NCBI GenBank assembly: GCA_910585825.1
Contig: CAJUEY010000051.1
Span: 1 to 16,103, forward strand
Origin: an uncultured Lachnospiraceae bacterium
Lineage (GTDB): Bacteria > Bacillota > Clostridia > Lachnospirales > Lachnospiraceae
Direction of reading: 5' to 3'
Length of the DNA stretch: 16,103 nucleotides
A model generated the notes under the pieces. The model made no database searches, had not been told where the DNA came from, and saw only the letters and a program-made list of their open reading frames with translations. The stretch's first letter is position 1; every line of letters begins with the position of its first letter. The position numbers and the translations under genes were made by a program. Shown here in pieces: positions 7,049 through 14,143 of the stretch.

Positions 7049-8287
7049 TTATTTTAACGGATATTTATCGGTCAGACCCTTCACAATTGCTTTTGCTTCT
7101 TCCGCCTTGGCTTCCCCCTCTTTTAACATCATGGCAATTGCCTCTGCAATCCTATCCATATCCTCTGTATTCAAGCCTCTGGAAGTCACTGCCGGCGTTC
7201 CGATACGGATACCGCTGGTTACAAATGGAGATTTTGGATCATTTGGAATCGTATTCTTATTACAGGTAATATTTACGGTATCCAACAGCTTTTCCACTGC
7301 TTTGCCTGTGAGGTCAAATGTAGTCAGATCCACCAACATCAGATGATTGTCTGTTCCGTCTGATACAATTTTCACACCGCGTTTTTTCAGTCCCTCACAA
7401 AGAGCCTGTGCATTTGCCACCACATTCTTCTGGTATTCTTTAAATTCCGGCTGCAGCGCTTCTTTTAAGCAGACTGCCTTTGCCGCAATCACATGCATCA
7501 GAGGTCCTCCCTGGATTCCCGGAAAAATCGCTTTGTTAAAGTTATATTTGTCGGCAGCCTCCTGATTGCACAAGATCATGCCGCCTCTTGGTCCCCGCAG
7601 TGTCTTATGCGTTGTTGTCGTCACTACATCTGCATAAGGAATCGGACTCGGATGCACGCCCGCCGCTACAAGACCTGCGATATGCGCCATATCTACCATC
7701 AAAACTGCTCCACAGGCATCTGCGATCTCACGAAACTTCTTAAAATCAATGGTCCTTGCATATGCGCTGGCGCCAGCAATAATCATTCTCGGCCTGCACT
7801 CCATAGCAATTTCCATTACTTTATCATAATCAATAAAACCTTCGTCATTGACGCCGTAAGGCACAATATTGAAATAATGGCCGGAGAAATTAACAGGGCT
7901 TCCATGGGTCAAATGTCCACCATGGTCTAAGTTCATACCCATAACAGTATCACCCGGTTTCAAAATTGCAAACTGAACTGCCATATTTGCCTGTGCGCCG
8001 GAATGAGGCTGTACATTGACATAATCACAGCCAAATAATTCTTTTGCTCTTTCTCTTGCTAATTCTTCTACGACATCAACACATTCACATCCGCCATAGT
8101 AACGCTTTCCTGGATAGCCTTCCGCATATTTATTTGTCATAACGCTTCCCATAGCCGACATAACTGCCGGACTTACCCAGTTTTCAGAAGCAATCAGCTC
8201 AATATGGCTGCTCTGTCTTTCAAATTCTGCAGTGATCGCATCTGCTACTTCACGGTCTGCTGCCTGAATATCTTCTAATGTGTACAT
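7049..8287 (-). CDS. glyA: Serine hydroxymethyltransferase
   Basis: PLP enzyme of 412 residues, the usual bacterial length, interconverting serine plus THF with glycine plus 5,10-methylene-THF in the cytoplasm. Visible motifs: LIASENWVSPAV (31-42), KYAEGYPGKRYYGG (53-66), NVQPHSGAQAN (91-101), MVDMAHIAGLVAAG (197-210, D199 and H202 contacting PLP), and VTTTTHKTLRGPRGG (222-236) with PLP lysine K228. GGAGG precedes the ATG. It has its own promoter inside the short gap after murI and ends at the shared terminator. As a serine-handling enzyme near a serine-racemase cluster it could affect the L-Ser pool, but it is a housekeeping gene and the proximity may be chance. Confidence 0.97.
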   Translation of the reverse strand: MYTLEDIQAADREVADAITAEFERQSSHIELIASENWVSPAVMSAMGSVMTNKYAEGYPGKRYYGGCECVDVVEELARERAKELFGCDYVNVQPHSGAQANMAVQFAILKPGDTVMGMNLDHGGHLTHGSPVNFSGHYFNIVPYGVNDEGFIDYDKVMEIAMECRPRMIIAGASAYARTIDFKKFREIADACGAVLMVDMAHIAGLVAAGVHPSPIPYADVVTTTTHKTLRGPRGGMILCNQEAADKYNFNKAIFPGIQGGPLMHVIAAKAVCLKEALQPEFKEYQKNVVANAQALCEGLKKRGVKIVSDGTDNHLMLVDLTTFDLTGKAVEKLLDTVNITCNKNTIPNDPKSPFVTSGIRIGTPAVTSRGLNTEDMDRIAEAIAMMLKEGEAKAEEAKAIVKGLTDKYPLK

Positions 8288-8336
8288 ATTCTCTTATTCC
8301 TCCATATACTTATTTCAACTTGTCTGTCAATGAGTT

Positions 8337-8365
8337 ATTATAAATGACTTGTCCTATCTTTTCAA
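8337..8365 (-). promoter_or_regulatory. glyA promoter
   Basis: On the - strand TTGAAA (8365-8360) and TATAAT (8342-8337) are separated by exactly 17 bp, a near-consensus housekeeping sigma promoter. It lies in the 87-bp gap between the murI stop and the glyA start, so glyA can be transcribed independently of murI. Confidence 0.78.
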
Positions 8366-8374
8366 CGGGTAATT

Positions 8375-9175
8375 TTATTTATCCTGTCCAAGCAGTCTTT
8401 CACAAAGTCTCTGCTTCTCCTTAGAAGGTACGCTGTTTTCAAAACGAACTGTTCCTTTTGTCTGACAATCCTTAAGCAGATTTGCTTCTGCCAGACGCCG
8501 TTTCGTCTCTCTCGCTGTTCCCGGCCCCCCTTCAAAAAGCATCACATTTTTTCCTAATACCTTCTGCAGCTCCCTGCTGACAAAGGGATAATGGGTACAT
8601 CCCAAAACAACTGCATCCAGTTTTTGTTTCTCAAAAGGTTCAAACAAACGCTCTAAAAACTGTTCCAGTTCCGCACTCTGTATATCCCCATTTTCAATAT
8701 ATTCCATTAATCCCGGACAAGGCAGAGGAATAATATGCGCCATTCCAATATAACGATCCATAAGATTGTGAAATTTTTCTTCCCGGATTGTCATTGGAGT
8801 TGCCATAACAATTACATTCGGATGCTTTCCTGACAGTACGGCGGGCTTTAATGCCGGCTCAATCCCAATGATGGGCACAAAGGGATATTTCTGTCTCAGA
8901 TATCGCACTGCAGCGCTTGTCGCTGTATTACAGGCAACGACCACCGCTTTTGCCCCTTCTTCTATAAAACGGTCCACATGAGAAACAGTAAGACGCCTCA
9001 CTTCCTCTAAGTTTTTTGTTCCATACGGCGCATTTGCAGAATCCCCGTAATACAAATAATTTTCATCCGGCATCTCTTCTAATAATGCCCGCAATACGCT
9101 GATTCCTCCCACGCCGGAATCAAATACTGCAATGGGCGCTTCATTTTTATTTAAAGTGTCATGAAAAAATTTCAT
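8375..9175 (-). CDS. murI: Glutamate racemase
   Basis: Cofactor-independent glutamate racemase, 266 residues, making D-Glu for peptidoglycan. Motifs: IAVFDSGVGGISVLRAL (15-31, D19-S20), YYGDSANAPYG (42-52), VVACNTATSAA (79-89, catalytic C82), and VVLGCTHYPF (189-198, catalytic C193 and H195). The - strand ATG at 9175 is preceded by an AAGGGAAG-like ribosome binding site. It is divergent from the zinc-ribbon/HTH gene, and the shared 107-bp gap carries face-to-face promoter elements. Its stop lies 87 bp before glyA. No regulatory N-terminal extension of the E. coli type is present beyond about 13 residues. Confidence 0.96.
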   Translation of the reverse strand: MKFFHDTLNKNEAPIAVFDSGVGGISVLRALLEEMPDENYLYYGDSANAPYGTKNLEEVRRLTVSHVDRFIEEGAKAVVVACNTATSAAVRYLRQKYPFVPIIGIEPALKPAVLSGKHPNVIVMATPMTIREEKFHNLMDRYIGMAHIIPLPCPGLMEYIENGDIQSAELEQFLERLFEPFEKQKLDAVVLGCTHYPFVSRELQKVLGKNVMLFEGGPGTARETKRRLAEANLLKDCQTKGTVRFENSVPSKEKQRLCERLLGQDK

Positions 9176-9203
9176 TGATATCTTCCCTTTCCATACTCCA
9201 ATG

Positions 9204-9238
9204 TGGTATACTAAATTCAGGTAATTGGTTTTATACCA
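9204..9238. promoter_or_regulatory. Face-to-face extended -10 elements for murI and the zinc-ribbon gene
   Basis: TGGTATACT (9204-9212, + strand) fits an extended -10 (TGnTATAAT) for the + strand gene, and TGGTATAAA on the - strand (9238-9230) fits one for murI. Together they form the inverted repeat TGGTATA/TATACCA. Good -35 hexamers are absent on both sides, as allowed for extended -10 promoters. Each transcript would begin inside the pair and run across the other promoter. An operator with the same symmetry is an alternative reading. Confidence 0.5.
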
Positions 9239-9282
9239 TTAAGCAATCTATTTATTCATACGAAAAGGAGGCTTACCATAAT

Positions 9283-9699
9283 ATGGCAACACGGTTAACA
9301 GAATCATTATTTGACAGCGATATTAAATCTTGCACAGAATGTCATCGTGATCTTCCCAAAGACTATCCCGAAGTCACATGCCCTGCCTGCAAAGAGCGTC
9401 TTCTCTTTTCCAAGGTAAAAGATTTTATCCGTGAGAACGATGTTACAGAATTTGACGTCGCAAAGGAATTTGATATTCCTCTTTTTAAAGTAAAGGGCTG
9501 GATTCGCGAAGGCAGGATCGAATATAAAGATCTGCAGCCTAAGACCATGAAAAATCTGCATTGTGAAAGCTGCGGAAAAGAGATTTCATTCGGTTCCCTG
9601 TGTACCGAATGCCTTCGTAAATCTAACATTTCCGGAAGCGCTTCTGCATTTCCCTTTAGTAATGATGAAGAGGAAAAGTTTCGCTTTTTACAAAAATAA
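9283..9699 (+). CDS. Zinc-ribbon/HTH protein, YvyF (TIGR03826)-like
   Basis: Small protein of 138 residues. An N-terminal four-cysteine ribbon (C17xxC20, C33xxC36) is followed by a helix-turn-helix of MerR/excisionase shape (about 45-85: VKDFIREND, FDVAKEFDIP, VKGWIREGRIEY), a second ribbon (C94xxC97, C107xxC110) and an acidic tail. The pattern SVxxFL...GIPxxxVKxWIREGRI is that of the YvyF/TIGR03826 family, annotated as a flagellar operon protein in Bacillus, but no flagellar genes are nearby and homologues occur in non-motile Clostridia. It is probably a DNA- or RNA-binding regulator; the target is unknown. The ATG at 9283 follows AAGGAGG at 9265-9271 and an extended -10, so longer in-frame starts upstream are rejected. 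Confidence 0.7.
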   Translation: MATRLTESLFDSDIKSCTECHRDLPKDYPEVTCPACKERLLFSKVKDFIRENDVTEFDVAKEFDIPLFKVKGWIREGRIEYKDLQPKTMKNLHCESCGKEISFGSLCTECLRKSNISGSASAFPFSNDEEEKFRFLQK

Positions 9700-9729
9700 T
9701 ACGAAAATCTCTGATTTTCGTATTATTTT
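9693..9729. terminator. Bidirectional terminator containing both stop codons
   Basis: A perfect 17-bp inverted repeat (arms 9693-9709 and 9713-9729) with a 3-nt loop, rich in A on one side and T on the other. The TAA of the zinc-ribbon gene (9697-9699) lies in one arm, and the TAA of the sufB-like gene (9723-9725, - strand) lies in the other. It serves the two convergent genes. Confidence 0.85.
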
Positions 9730-10640
9730 AAGAATCCACTGATAATCTGCGCCTCTGCCTCTTCTTCGGTCAGTCCAAGCGTCATCAGCTTGATCAGCTG
9801 TTCTCCCGCAATTTTTCCAATAGCAGCCTCGTGAATCAATCCGGCATCTACATGATTTGCCGTCAGCTGCGGACTTGCCGTTACAATTGCATCGTCCATA
9901 ATGATCGCATCGCACTCGCTGTGTCCGGCACAGGATGCATTTCCATTGATTTTTGAAAAAAATTCCTGTTTCGAAGCATCTCTTGCCACTGAACGGGAAA
10001 TGACATTTGCACTGCAATTCTCTCCATTCAAATCCACTTCAAATTCCGTTCTCGCATACTGCTTTCCATGCGTCATAATTTTTTCTTTTACTTCTAAACT
10101 GGCTCCCGCTTTTAATTCTCCCTTTGTAATACGGTTGGTGGAATCAATTCCCTTAATCTGGGTTGTCTCCATTTCCAGACGGGCATTTTCATCACAGTAA
10201 ACAATGGTCTGGGGATTCATGATATTTTCACCGTTTCCGTCTCCTTCACCGTAATGCTTTTCCACATAACGCACTTTTGCATTTTTGCCTATATAAAAAG
10301 TATGAATGCCGTCATGCTTAGAAGTATCCACACCGCAGTTGTGAATGCCGCAGCCTGCGATAATCGTCACATCACAATCTTCTCCGATATAGAAATCATT
10401 ATATACCATTTCCTGATAACCGCTTTCGCTTAAAATAACCGGAATATGAACACTTTCTCTTTTCGTTCCGGGTTTGATGCGGATATCAATTCCCTGCTTG
10501 TCCTCTTTTGTAATAATATCAATATTGGCAGTTGTATTCCTGCCCGCCATTTTTCCGTTGGAACGGATATTATAGGCTCCCGCCGGAACCTCATGAAGTC
10601 CCGCCACCTGCTCTAACATATTCTGTTCAATCTTATCCAT
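9723..10640 (-). CDS. sufB: SufB/SufD-family Fe-S scaffold protein, short anaerobe type
   Basis: Protein of 305 residues with the repetitive right-handed beta-helix character of SufB/SufD (YIGEDCDVTIIAGCGIHNCG, YIGKNAKVRYVEKHYGEG, ENARLEMETTQIKG). The conserved C-terminal core reads ANHVDAGLIHEAAIGKI (261-277) followed by helices ending in the ISGF typical of the family. It is much shorter than Escherichia coli SufB (about 495). With the adjacent ATPase it forms a two-gene SufCB unit like the minimal SUF-like (SMS) systems described in anaerobes, and should assemble Fe-S clusters. Cysteines at 89, 97, 102, 149, 209, 237 and 243 are candidate ligands. The ribosome binding site AAGGAGG overlaps the upstream ATPase stop (TAAGGAGG), implying translational coupling. 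SufD-like naming is equally possible. Confidence 0.85.
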   Translation of the reverse strand: MDKIEQNMLEQVAGLHEVPAGAYNIRSNGKMAGRNTTANIDIITKEDKQGIDIRIKPGTKRESVHIPVILSESGYQEMVYNDFYIGEDCDVTIIAGCGIHNCGVDTSKHDGIHTFYIGKNAKVRYVEKHYGEGDGNGENIMNPQTIVYCDENARLEMETTQIKGIDSTNRITKGELKAGASLEVKEKIMTHGKQYARTEFEVDLNGENCSANVISRSVARDASKQEFFSKINGNASCAGHSECDAIIMDDAIVTASPQLTANHVDAGLIHEAAIGKIAGEQLIKLMTLGLTEEEAEAQIISGFLK

Positions 10641-10650
10641 GACTGCCTCC

Positions 10651-11376
10651 TTATTGTACTTTTTCAGTTAATGCACTGCATGCTCCCTCTGTATTTAAAA
10701 GCTTAGGCATAATCTCTTCTTTGCTTCCAAATGCTGAAACCAGGCCGTCTGCAATCAGAACAATCTGATCTGCGATATTTAAAATCCGCTCCTGATGGGA
10801 AATAATCAAAATCATACCATTGATTTCCCTGCGCATCCGCTCAAACACATGAATCAGGCTGTTGAAACTCCAAAGATCAATTCCTGCTTCCGGTTCGTCA
10901 AAAATCGAGAGTTTCGTCCCTCTTGCTGTGATCATGGCAATTTCAATTCGCTTTAATTCTCCGCCGGAAAGACTATTGTTAATCTCTCTGTCAATGTATT
11001 CTTTTGCACACAGACCTACTTCCGATAAAATTTCGCAGATTTCAGAAACCGTCATCTTACGTCCTGCCGCCAGAGAAACCAAATCTTTGACTGTAAGTCC
11101 TTTAAAATGCACCGGCTGCTGGAATGCATAGCTGATCCCTGCATTCGCCCGTTCAGTGATATTCAGATCTGTAATATCTTTTCCATCCAGTAAAATCTGA
11201 CCTGATGTCGGTCTGATAATTCCCGCAATGATTTTCGCCAACGTGGACTTGCCTCCTCCGTTGGGACCTGTAACCGCCACAAAATGATCATTGATGGTGA
11301 GATTGATATTTTTTAATATCTCCCGGCTCTCCTGATCATCCTCTACTTCATAGGATATATTCTTTAATTCTAACAT
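10651..11376 (-). CDS. sufC: SufC-type ABC ATPase for Fe-S assembly
   Basis: Cytoplasmic ABC ATPase of 241 residues without membrane segments. Walker A is GPNGGGKST (37-45), the Q-loop falls in FQQPVHF (85-91), the signature is LSGGELKR (136-143), Walker B is LSIFDEPEAGID (156-167), and the switch histidine is H194 in ISHQERI. In SufC the position after DEP usually reads S/D-G-L-D; EAGID here is the variant common in anaerobe-type copies. It should energise the SufB-like scaffold encoded 10 bp downstream. I take the ATG at 11374-11376 because GGGAGGC sits 5-11 bp upstream; a longer in-frame start at 11421 would add 15 residues with no ribosome binding site. No sufS, sufU or sufD is in the window. 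Confidence 0.88.
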   Translation of the reverse strand: MLELKNISYEVEDDQESREILKNINLTINDHFVAVTGPNGGGKSTLAKIIAGIIRPTSGQILLDGKDITDLNITERANAGISYAFQQPVHFKGLTVKDLVSLAAGRKMTVSEICEILSEVGLCAKEYIDREINNSLSGGELKRIEIAMITARGTKLSIFDEPEAGIDLWSFNSLIHVFERMRREINGMILIISHQERILNIADQIVLIADGLVSAFGSKEEIMPKLLNTEGACSALTEKVQ

Positions 11377-11460
11377 GAATAGCCTCCCTGTAAATTTGTG
11401 TATGATATAAAATAATGACACATTTTAACATCCTGTTTCAATTCGCTTTTCATCAAACAT

Positions 11461-12234
11461 TTAAAAATACTCTTCTGCCTCTTCTACAGAAAGCTGATAT
11501 CCTTCCATAATGCTTGATTTTATCTTCTCTTCCTGATATCCAAGCTTTCTAAGCATGTCGATCGCTCCCTGAATACCTTGCCGCATCCCCTGCTGCATTC
11601 CCTGCTGCATTCCCTGCTGTATTCCTTTTTCCATGCCTTTCTGCCTGCCTGCCTCTTCTCTTTCTTTTTCTATGATACGAATTTCTGGTTCCATAATCTC
11701 TAATAAAGCCTGACACATATGATCGTCTCCTTTCCATTTTTCCACCATCTGCCTGTTTGCTTCGATACTCACCTGCAAAACAGAATCTGCCAGTTCCCGA
11801 TCCAACCTGCTTTGGAGTGTTTGGATTCTTTGAAACAATTCCTGCATATCCTGTTTTTTCATCTTCAGTGACAGAGAACTTATCCAGATATGCTCCTCCA
11901 GATCCAGTTCTCCTGTAACAACAATCTGAACCGGAAACAGAACATTTCCCATGACATAGTAAATTCCCTTATACTGGTTTATCAATTTATAATTATGCTC
12001 TTTCAAATATCGAATAAGTCCTTTCGGTTTCGCCTCCCGGATCAAGGTCACTGTAACGTCATCTGCCCGAATCGCATCCAATGTTTTTCCATAGGATTTA
12101 TAAAGTGCAGCATATGCCATTGTTTTATAAAAGACATCAATATCCAAATGATCTTCCGGCGACTTATATTCCACTATATCCAAATTCATTGCAGCCACAA
12201 ACCCCGGATGCCATTGTACTTTTGTATCTTCCAT
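11461..12234 (-). CDS. Rpn/PD-(D/E)XK family protein with an apparent internal deletion
   Basis: Protein of 257 residues related to Rpn-type recombination-promoting nucleases (transposase_31-like / PD-(D/E)XK). The family start QWHPGFVAAMNL (7-18) is followed at once by DIVEYKSPEDHLDIDVFYK (19-37), whereas relatives I recall have some 50 residues between these blocks, holding the L-x-I-D-L-L strand with the catalytic Asp. E22 and K24 of the E-x-K motif remain. The nuclease is thus probably inactive, but the frame is intact and a promoter is present. The C-terminal half has a helical region and a Gly-Met-Gln repeat (200-223) typical of the family, encoded by 12-bp tandem units. The size of the deletion is from memory of the family, not measured. 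Confidence 0.72.
   Translation of the reverse strand: MEDTKVQWHPGFVAAMNLDIVEYKSPEDHLDIDVFYKTMAYAALYKSYGKTLDAIRADDVTVTLIREAKPKGLIRYLKEHNYKLINQYKGIYYVMGNVLFPVQIVVTGELDLEEHIWISSLSLKMKKQDMQELFQRIQTLQSRLDRELADSVLQVSIEANRQMVEKWKGDDHMCQALLEIMEPEIRIIEKEREEAGRQKGMEKGIQQGMQQGMQQGMRQGIQGAIDMLRKLGYQEEKIKSSIMEGYQLSVEEAEEYF
11589..11624. repeat. 12-bp tandem repeat inside the Rpn-like gene
   Basis: Three adjacent 12-bp units: two copies of CCTGCTGCATTC and one with a single change (CCTGCTGTATTC), with more diverged units on either side. It encodes the QGMQ-type repeat. Because the unit length is a multiple of three, copy-number changes by slippage would keep the reading frame. Confidence 0.8.
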
Positions 12235-12256
12235 AGAAATCTTTTTTGTTTCTTAA

Positions 12257-12284
12257 ATTATAGCATACATTTAAAATTATGCAA
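12257..12284 (-). promoter_or_regulatory. Promoter of the Rpn-like gene
   Basis: On the - strand TTGCAT (12284-12279), 16 bp, then TATAAT (12262-12257) preceded by TGC, an extended -10. It is 22 bp from the ATG, so the leader is very short. Together with the intact frame it suggests the gene is still expressed. The rest of 12235-12365 is AT-rich, with only an 18-nt AT hairpin at 12323-12340 lacking a T tail; no clear terminator for the aminotransferase gene is visible. Confidence 0.7.
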
Positions 12285-12365
12285 CTTAGCCGATATTGCC
12301 TTTTAAAAATATTCTGAATTTTTGAAATAAAATTATTTCACAATTATGTTAACTGTATAACCCCC

Positions 12366-13496
12366 TCACTCTCTCTCTAAAATTCTGATAAATTGACTGA
12401 CTGCCCACAGACCATCCTTTAAAATTTCCGGATCATTTCCATATCCAATCCGCATGCTGTGCTCTTCTTCAAAACATCCACCGGGAGTTACAAAAGCACC
12501 TGTCTCATGGTACATCCGTTCGCAAAACTCATACGTTGGAATATCAAAATCGTAATAGACCAGCGCCGTTGTCCCAGCCTGTGGCTTTGTATAACAAACA
12601 TGTTTCTCACCTGCAACCCACCGGTCAAGTACAGACAGATTGCCGCGGACAATTCTTTGGCTTCTTTCCAACAGCTTCTCTTTATGCTCCAGAGCAATCC
12701 CCGCGATTGTTTCGTCAAACATTCCACAGCTGATCAGAGTGTAATCCCGGTGGGACAGACAAGAACGCACCATATCCATATCACGGGTTGCAATCCATCC
12801 CAATCTAAGGCCTGCCATAGAAAACACCTTAGACATACTGCTGACTGAAATACCCTTTTCGTAAATATCCGCAACCGACTCACACCAGATATCCTCCTGC
12901 GCCAGATGACGGTACACCTCATCACATAATACATAAGCATCAACACTTTTTGCAATCTCCACAATTTCTCGTAACATCTCATTGGATATAAGCGCTCCGG
13001 TTGGATTGTTCGGATTGTTGATACAGATCATTTTTGTTTCGGGAGTTGCAAGTTTCCTCAGTTCGTCCAGATTGGGAAGAAAACCGTTGTTCTGTTCTAG
13101 ATGCATGACCTCCACATTCGCTTTAAAGGACTCCGGAATGGAGTAAAGCTGCTGATACGTTGGCGTGACGCTGATTATGTGATCGCCCGGATTTATAATG
13201 GAATAAAATATATGGTGATTGGCACCGGACGCACCATGCGTTGGGACAATATTTTCCGGGCGAATCGTTTTGTATAAGCTGCAGACGCCATCCAGAAATT
13301 GGGGATTCCCCTCTATTTCTCCATACGTCAGCCTTTTCCTGCTAAATTCTTCCCAGAAATGGTTTCCATCCACTCCCGTGATCTGCCACAACTCGTCCAA
13401 TGTAATAGAATCCACGCAGGTCTCAGCAATGTTATACTTCGCTCCCGCTTCATATTTGTTCATCCATTCTTCTACTTTAAAAGGGTTAATTCTCAT
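12366..13496 (-). CDS. Class I/II PLP-dependent aminotransferase
   Basis: Fold-type I aminotransferase of 376 residues. Motifs: YGEIEGNP near 58-65, THGASGANHHIF (86-97), NNPNNPTGALI (160-170, N164 contacting PLP), LCDEVYRHL (190-198, D192 and Y195), SVSSMSKVFSMAGLRLGW (217-234) with PLP lysine K223, and carboxylate-binding R349 in SMRIGYG. It resembles aspartate-aminotransferase-like enzymes (AspC/MalY-like) but the substrate cannot be read. The ATG at 13494-13496 is 7 nt after AGGAGG, preferable to a TTG at 13514 that would overlap that site. A near-consensus promoter and a structured leader of about 135 nt precede it, pointing to regulation after initiation. It is the last chromosomal-looking gene before the AT-rich accessory segment. 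Confidence 0.88.
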   Translation of the reverse strand: MRINPFKVEEWMNKYEAGAKYNIAETCVDSITLDELWQITGVDGNHFWEEFSRKRLTYGEIEGNPQFLDGVCSLYKTIRPENIVPTHGASGANHHIFYSIINPGDHIISVTPTYQQLYSIPESFKANVEVMHLEQNNGFLPNLDELRKLATPETKMICINNPNNPTGALISNEMLREIVEIAKSVDAYVLCDEVYRHLAQEDIWCESVADIYEKGISVSSMSKVFSMAGLRLGWIATRDMDMVRSCLSHRDYTLISCGMFDETIAGIALEHKEKLLERSQRIVRGNLSVLDRWVAGEKHVCYTKPQAGTTALVYYDFDIPTYEFCERMYHETGAFVTPGGCFEEEHSMRIGYGNDPEILKDGLWAVSQFIRILERE

Positions 13497-13524
13497 TTTA
13501 CATCCTCCTATCAAAAATAAAAGA

Positions 13525-13613
13525 TATTCAGAACCATTCCTTATAACATAATTCCTATGCCGTACCTACGGAAAAGTTCTGAATACCTTTTGACATTCCA
13601 CCCGGTGGTGGAA
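13525..13613 (-). promoter_or_regulatory. Structured leader of the aminotransferase gene, possible attenuator or riboswitch
   Basis: In the - strand transcript a first hairpin TTCCACC-ACCG-GGTGGAA (13613-13596, perfect 7 bp) is followed by a second element whose arms TATTCAGAAC (13585-13576) and GTTCTGAATA (13534-13525) pair perfectly over 10 bp around a 41-nt interior containing a small CCGT/ACGG hairpin. The second arm is followed by TCTTTTATTTTT and then the ribosome binding site, so closing this stem could terminate transcription. It does not match T-box, SAM, glycine, lysine or ZTP consensus sequences I know. The substrate or signal is unknown. Confidence 0.5.
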
Positions 13614-13637
13614 CAGGCAATATATTAATTTTTAGTT

Positions 13638-13666
13638 ATTTTAACCCAATTAGTTTATTATGTCAA
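13638..13666 (-). promoter_or_regulatory. Promoter of the aminotransferase gene
   Basis: On the - strand a perfect -35 TTGACA (13666-13661), a 17-bp spacer and -10 TAAAAT (13643-13638). Transcription would start near 13631, giving a leader of about 135 nt before the ATG. Confidence 0.8.
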
Positions 13667-13751
13667 TAATCATAGTTCAGTTGTTTGAACCGTCTCATAC
13701 AACCGATTATAATTTACGGTAGTTACTATCGGTCAATATCCTTTTGCATAA

Positions 13752-13916
13752 ACGAATTCTTTTTCTGGCATTTTGCCCATTCGGAAAGATAATGCCCAGG
13801 AGTTTGACAGTTTCATATTTCAAAAAATCCTTACAGGCCTTAGTTTTACGGTGATAAGGAAGTATTTACAACAACTTATCATTAACGCTGACAAACAGGG
13901 TGCAAGCAAGATATGA
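13752..13916 (+). pseudogene. Possible 3' remnant of an unidentified gene
   Basis: A 54-codon open frame follows an in-frame TAA at 13749-13751 and ends at TGA 13914-13916. It has no ATG or ribosome binding site. Its translation is protein-like (it includes IRKYLQQLIINADKQGASKI at the end) and looks like a C-terminus, so it may be the broken tail of a gene lost when the accessory segment formed. I do not recognise the family, and chance is possible. The rest of 13667-13751 shows only an imperfect hairpin with ACCGAT (13702-13707) and ATCGGT (13728-13733) arms. Confidence 0.3.
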
Positions 13917-13983
13917 GATTGTAGATACTCAAAACAGTATCACCAAACAAACTGATACTATAGTAATTCCCTTGTGGGTTGAG

Positions 13984-14028
13984 AAGCAAAATGGGTATAT
14001 TGCTAATAATGAAATACCCATTTTGCTT
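13984..14028. repeat. Perfect 15-bp inverted repeat with 15-nt loop
   Basis: AAGCAAAATGGGTAT (13984-13998) and ATACCCATTTTGCTT (14014-14028) are exact reverse complements, followed on the + strand by ATTTTAATGATTTT. It could terminate whatever reads in from the left, insulating the caspase gene, or be a repeat of a mobile element. An open frame of 64 codons (13900-14094, GTG start) spans it and would encode a single-pass hydrophobic C-terminus, but both hairpin arms lie inside it and there is no ribosome binding site, so I do not call it as a gene. Confidence 0.7.
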
Positions 14029-14055
14029 ATTTTAATGATTTTAATGATTAGTATT

Positions 14056-14084
14056 TTGATATATAGAAAAATGCAAATTACTAT
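14056..14084 (+). promoter_or_regulatory. Likely promoter of the caspase-like gene
   Basis: TTGATA (14056-14061), a 17-bp spacer, then TACTAT (14079-14084), giving a start near 14091 and a leader of about 53 nt. The -35 matches at five of six positions, the -10 at four. The ribosome binding site (AAAAGGTAGG, 14125-14134) is modest. No operator-like dyad is seen apart from the upstream 15-bp inverted repeat. Confidence 0.55.
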
Positions 14085-14143
14085 GCTAAAATAACAAGCA
14101 GAAATCTGTAAAGCAATATTGGCTAAAAGGTAGGTAGTAAAAT

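Noticed and set aside
7493..7930. 145-codon + strand frame opposite glyA
   Set aside because: Antisense of a clearly conserved SHMT gene; composition not protein-like.
7049..9175. glyA and murI as part of a D-amino-acid supply operon with the van-like genes
   Set aside because: They have separate promoters, are separated by the merR-like gene and a terminator, and are common housekeeping genes.
13525..13613. T-box leader for the aminotransferase
   Set aside because: GGGTGGAA resembles part of the T-box sequence, but the following bases do not read ACCGCG and no specifier stem was found.
13900..14094. 64-codon open frame with a GTG start and hydrophobic C-terminus
   Set aside because: No ribosome binding site, and both arms of a perfect 15-bp inverted repeat lie inside it, so the frame is more likely incidental. 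Kept only in the notes on that repeat.
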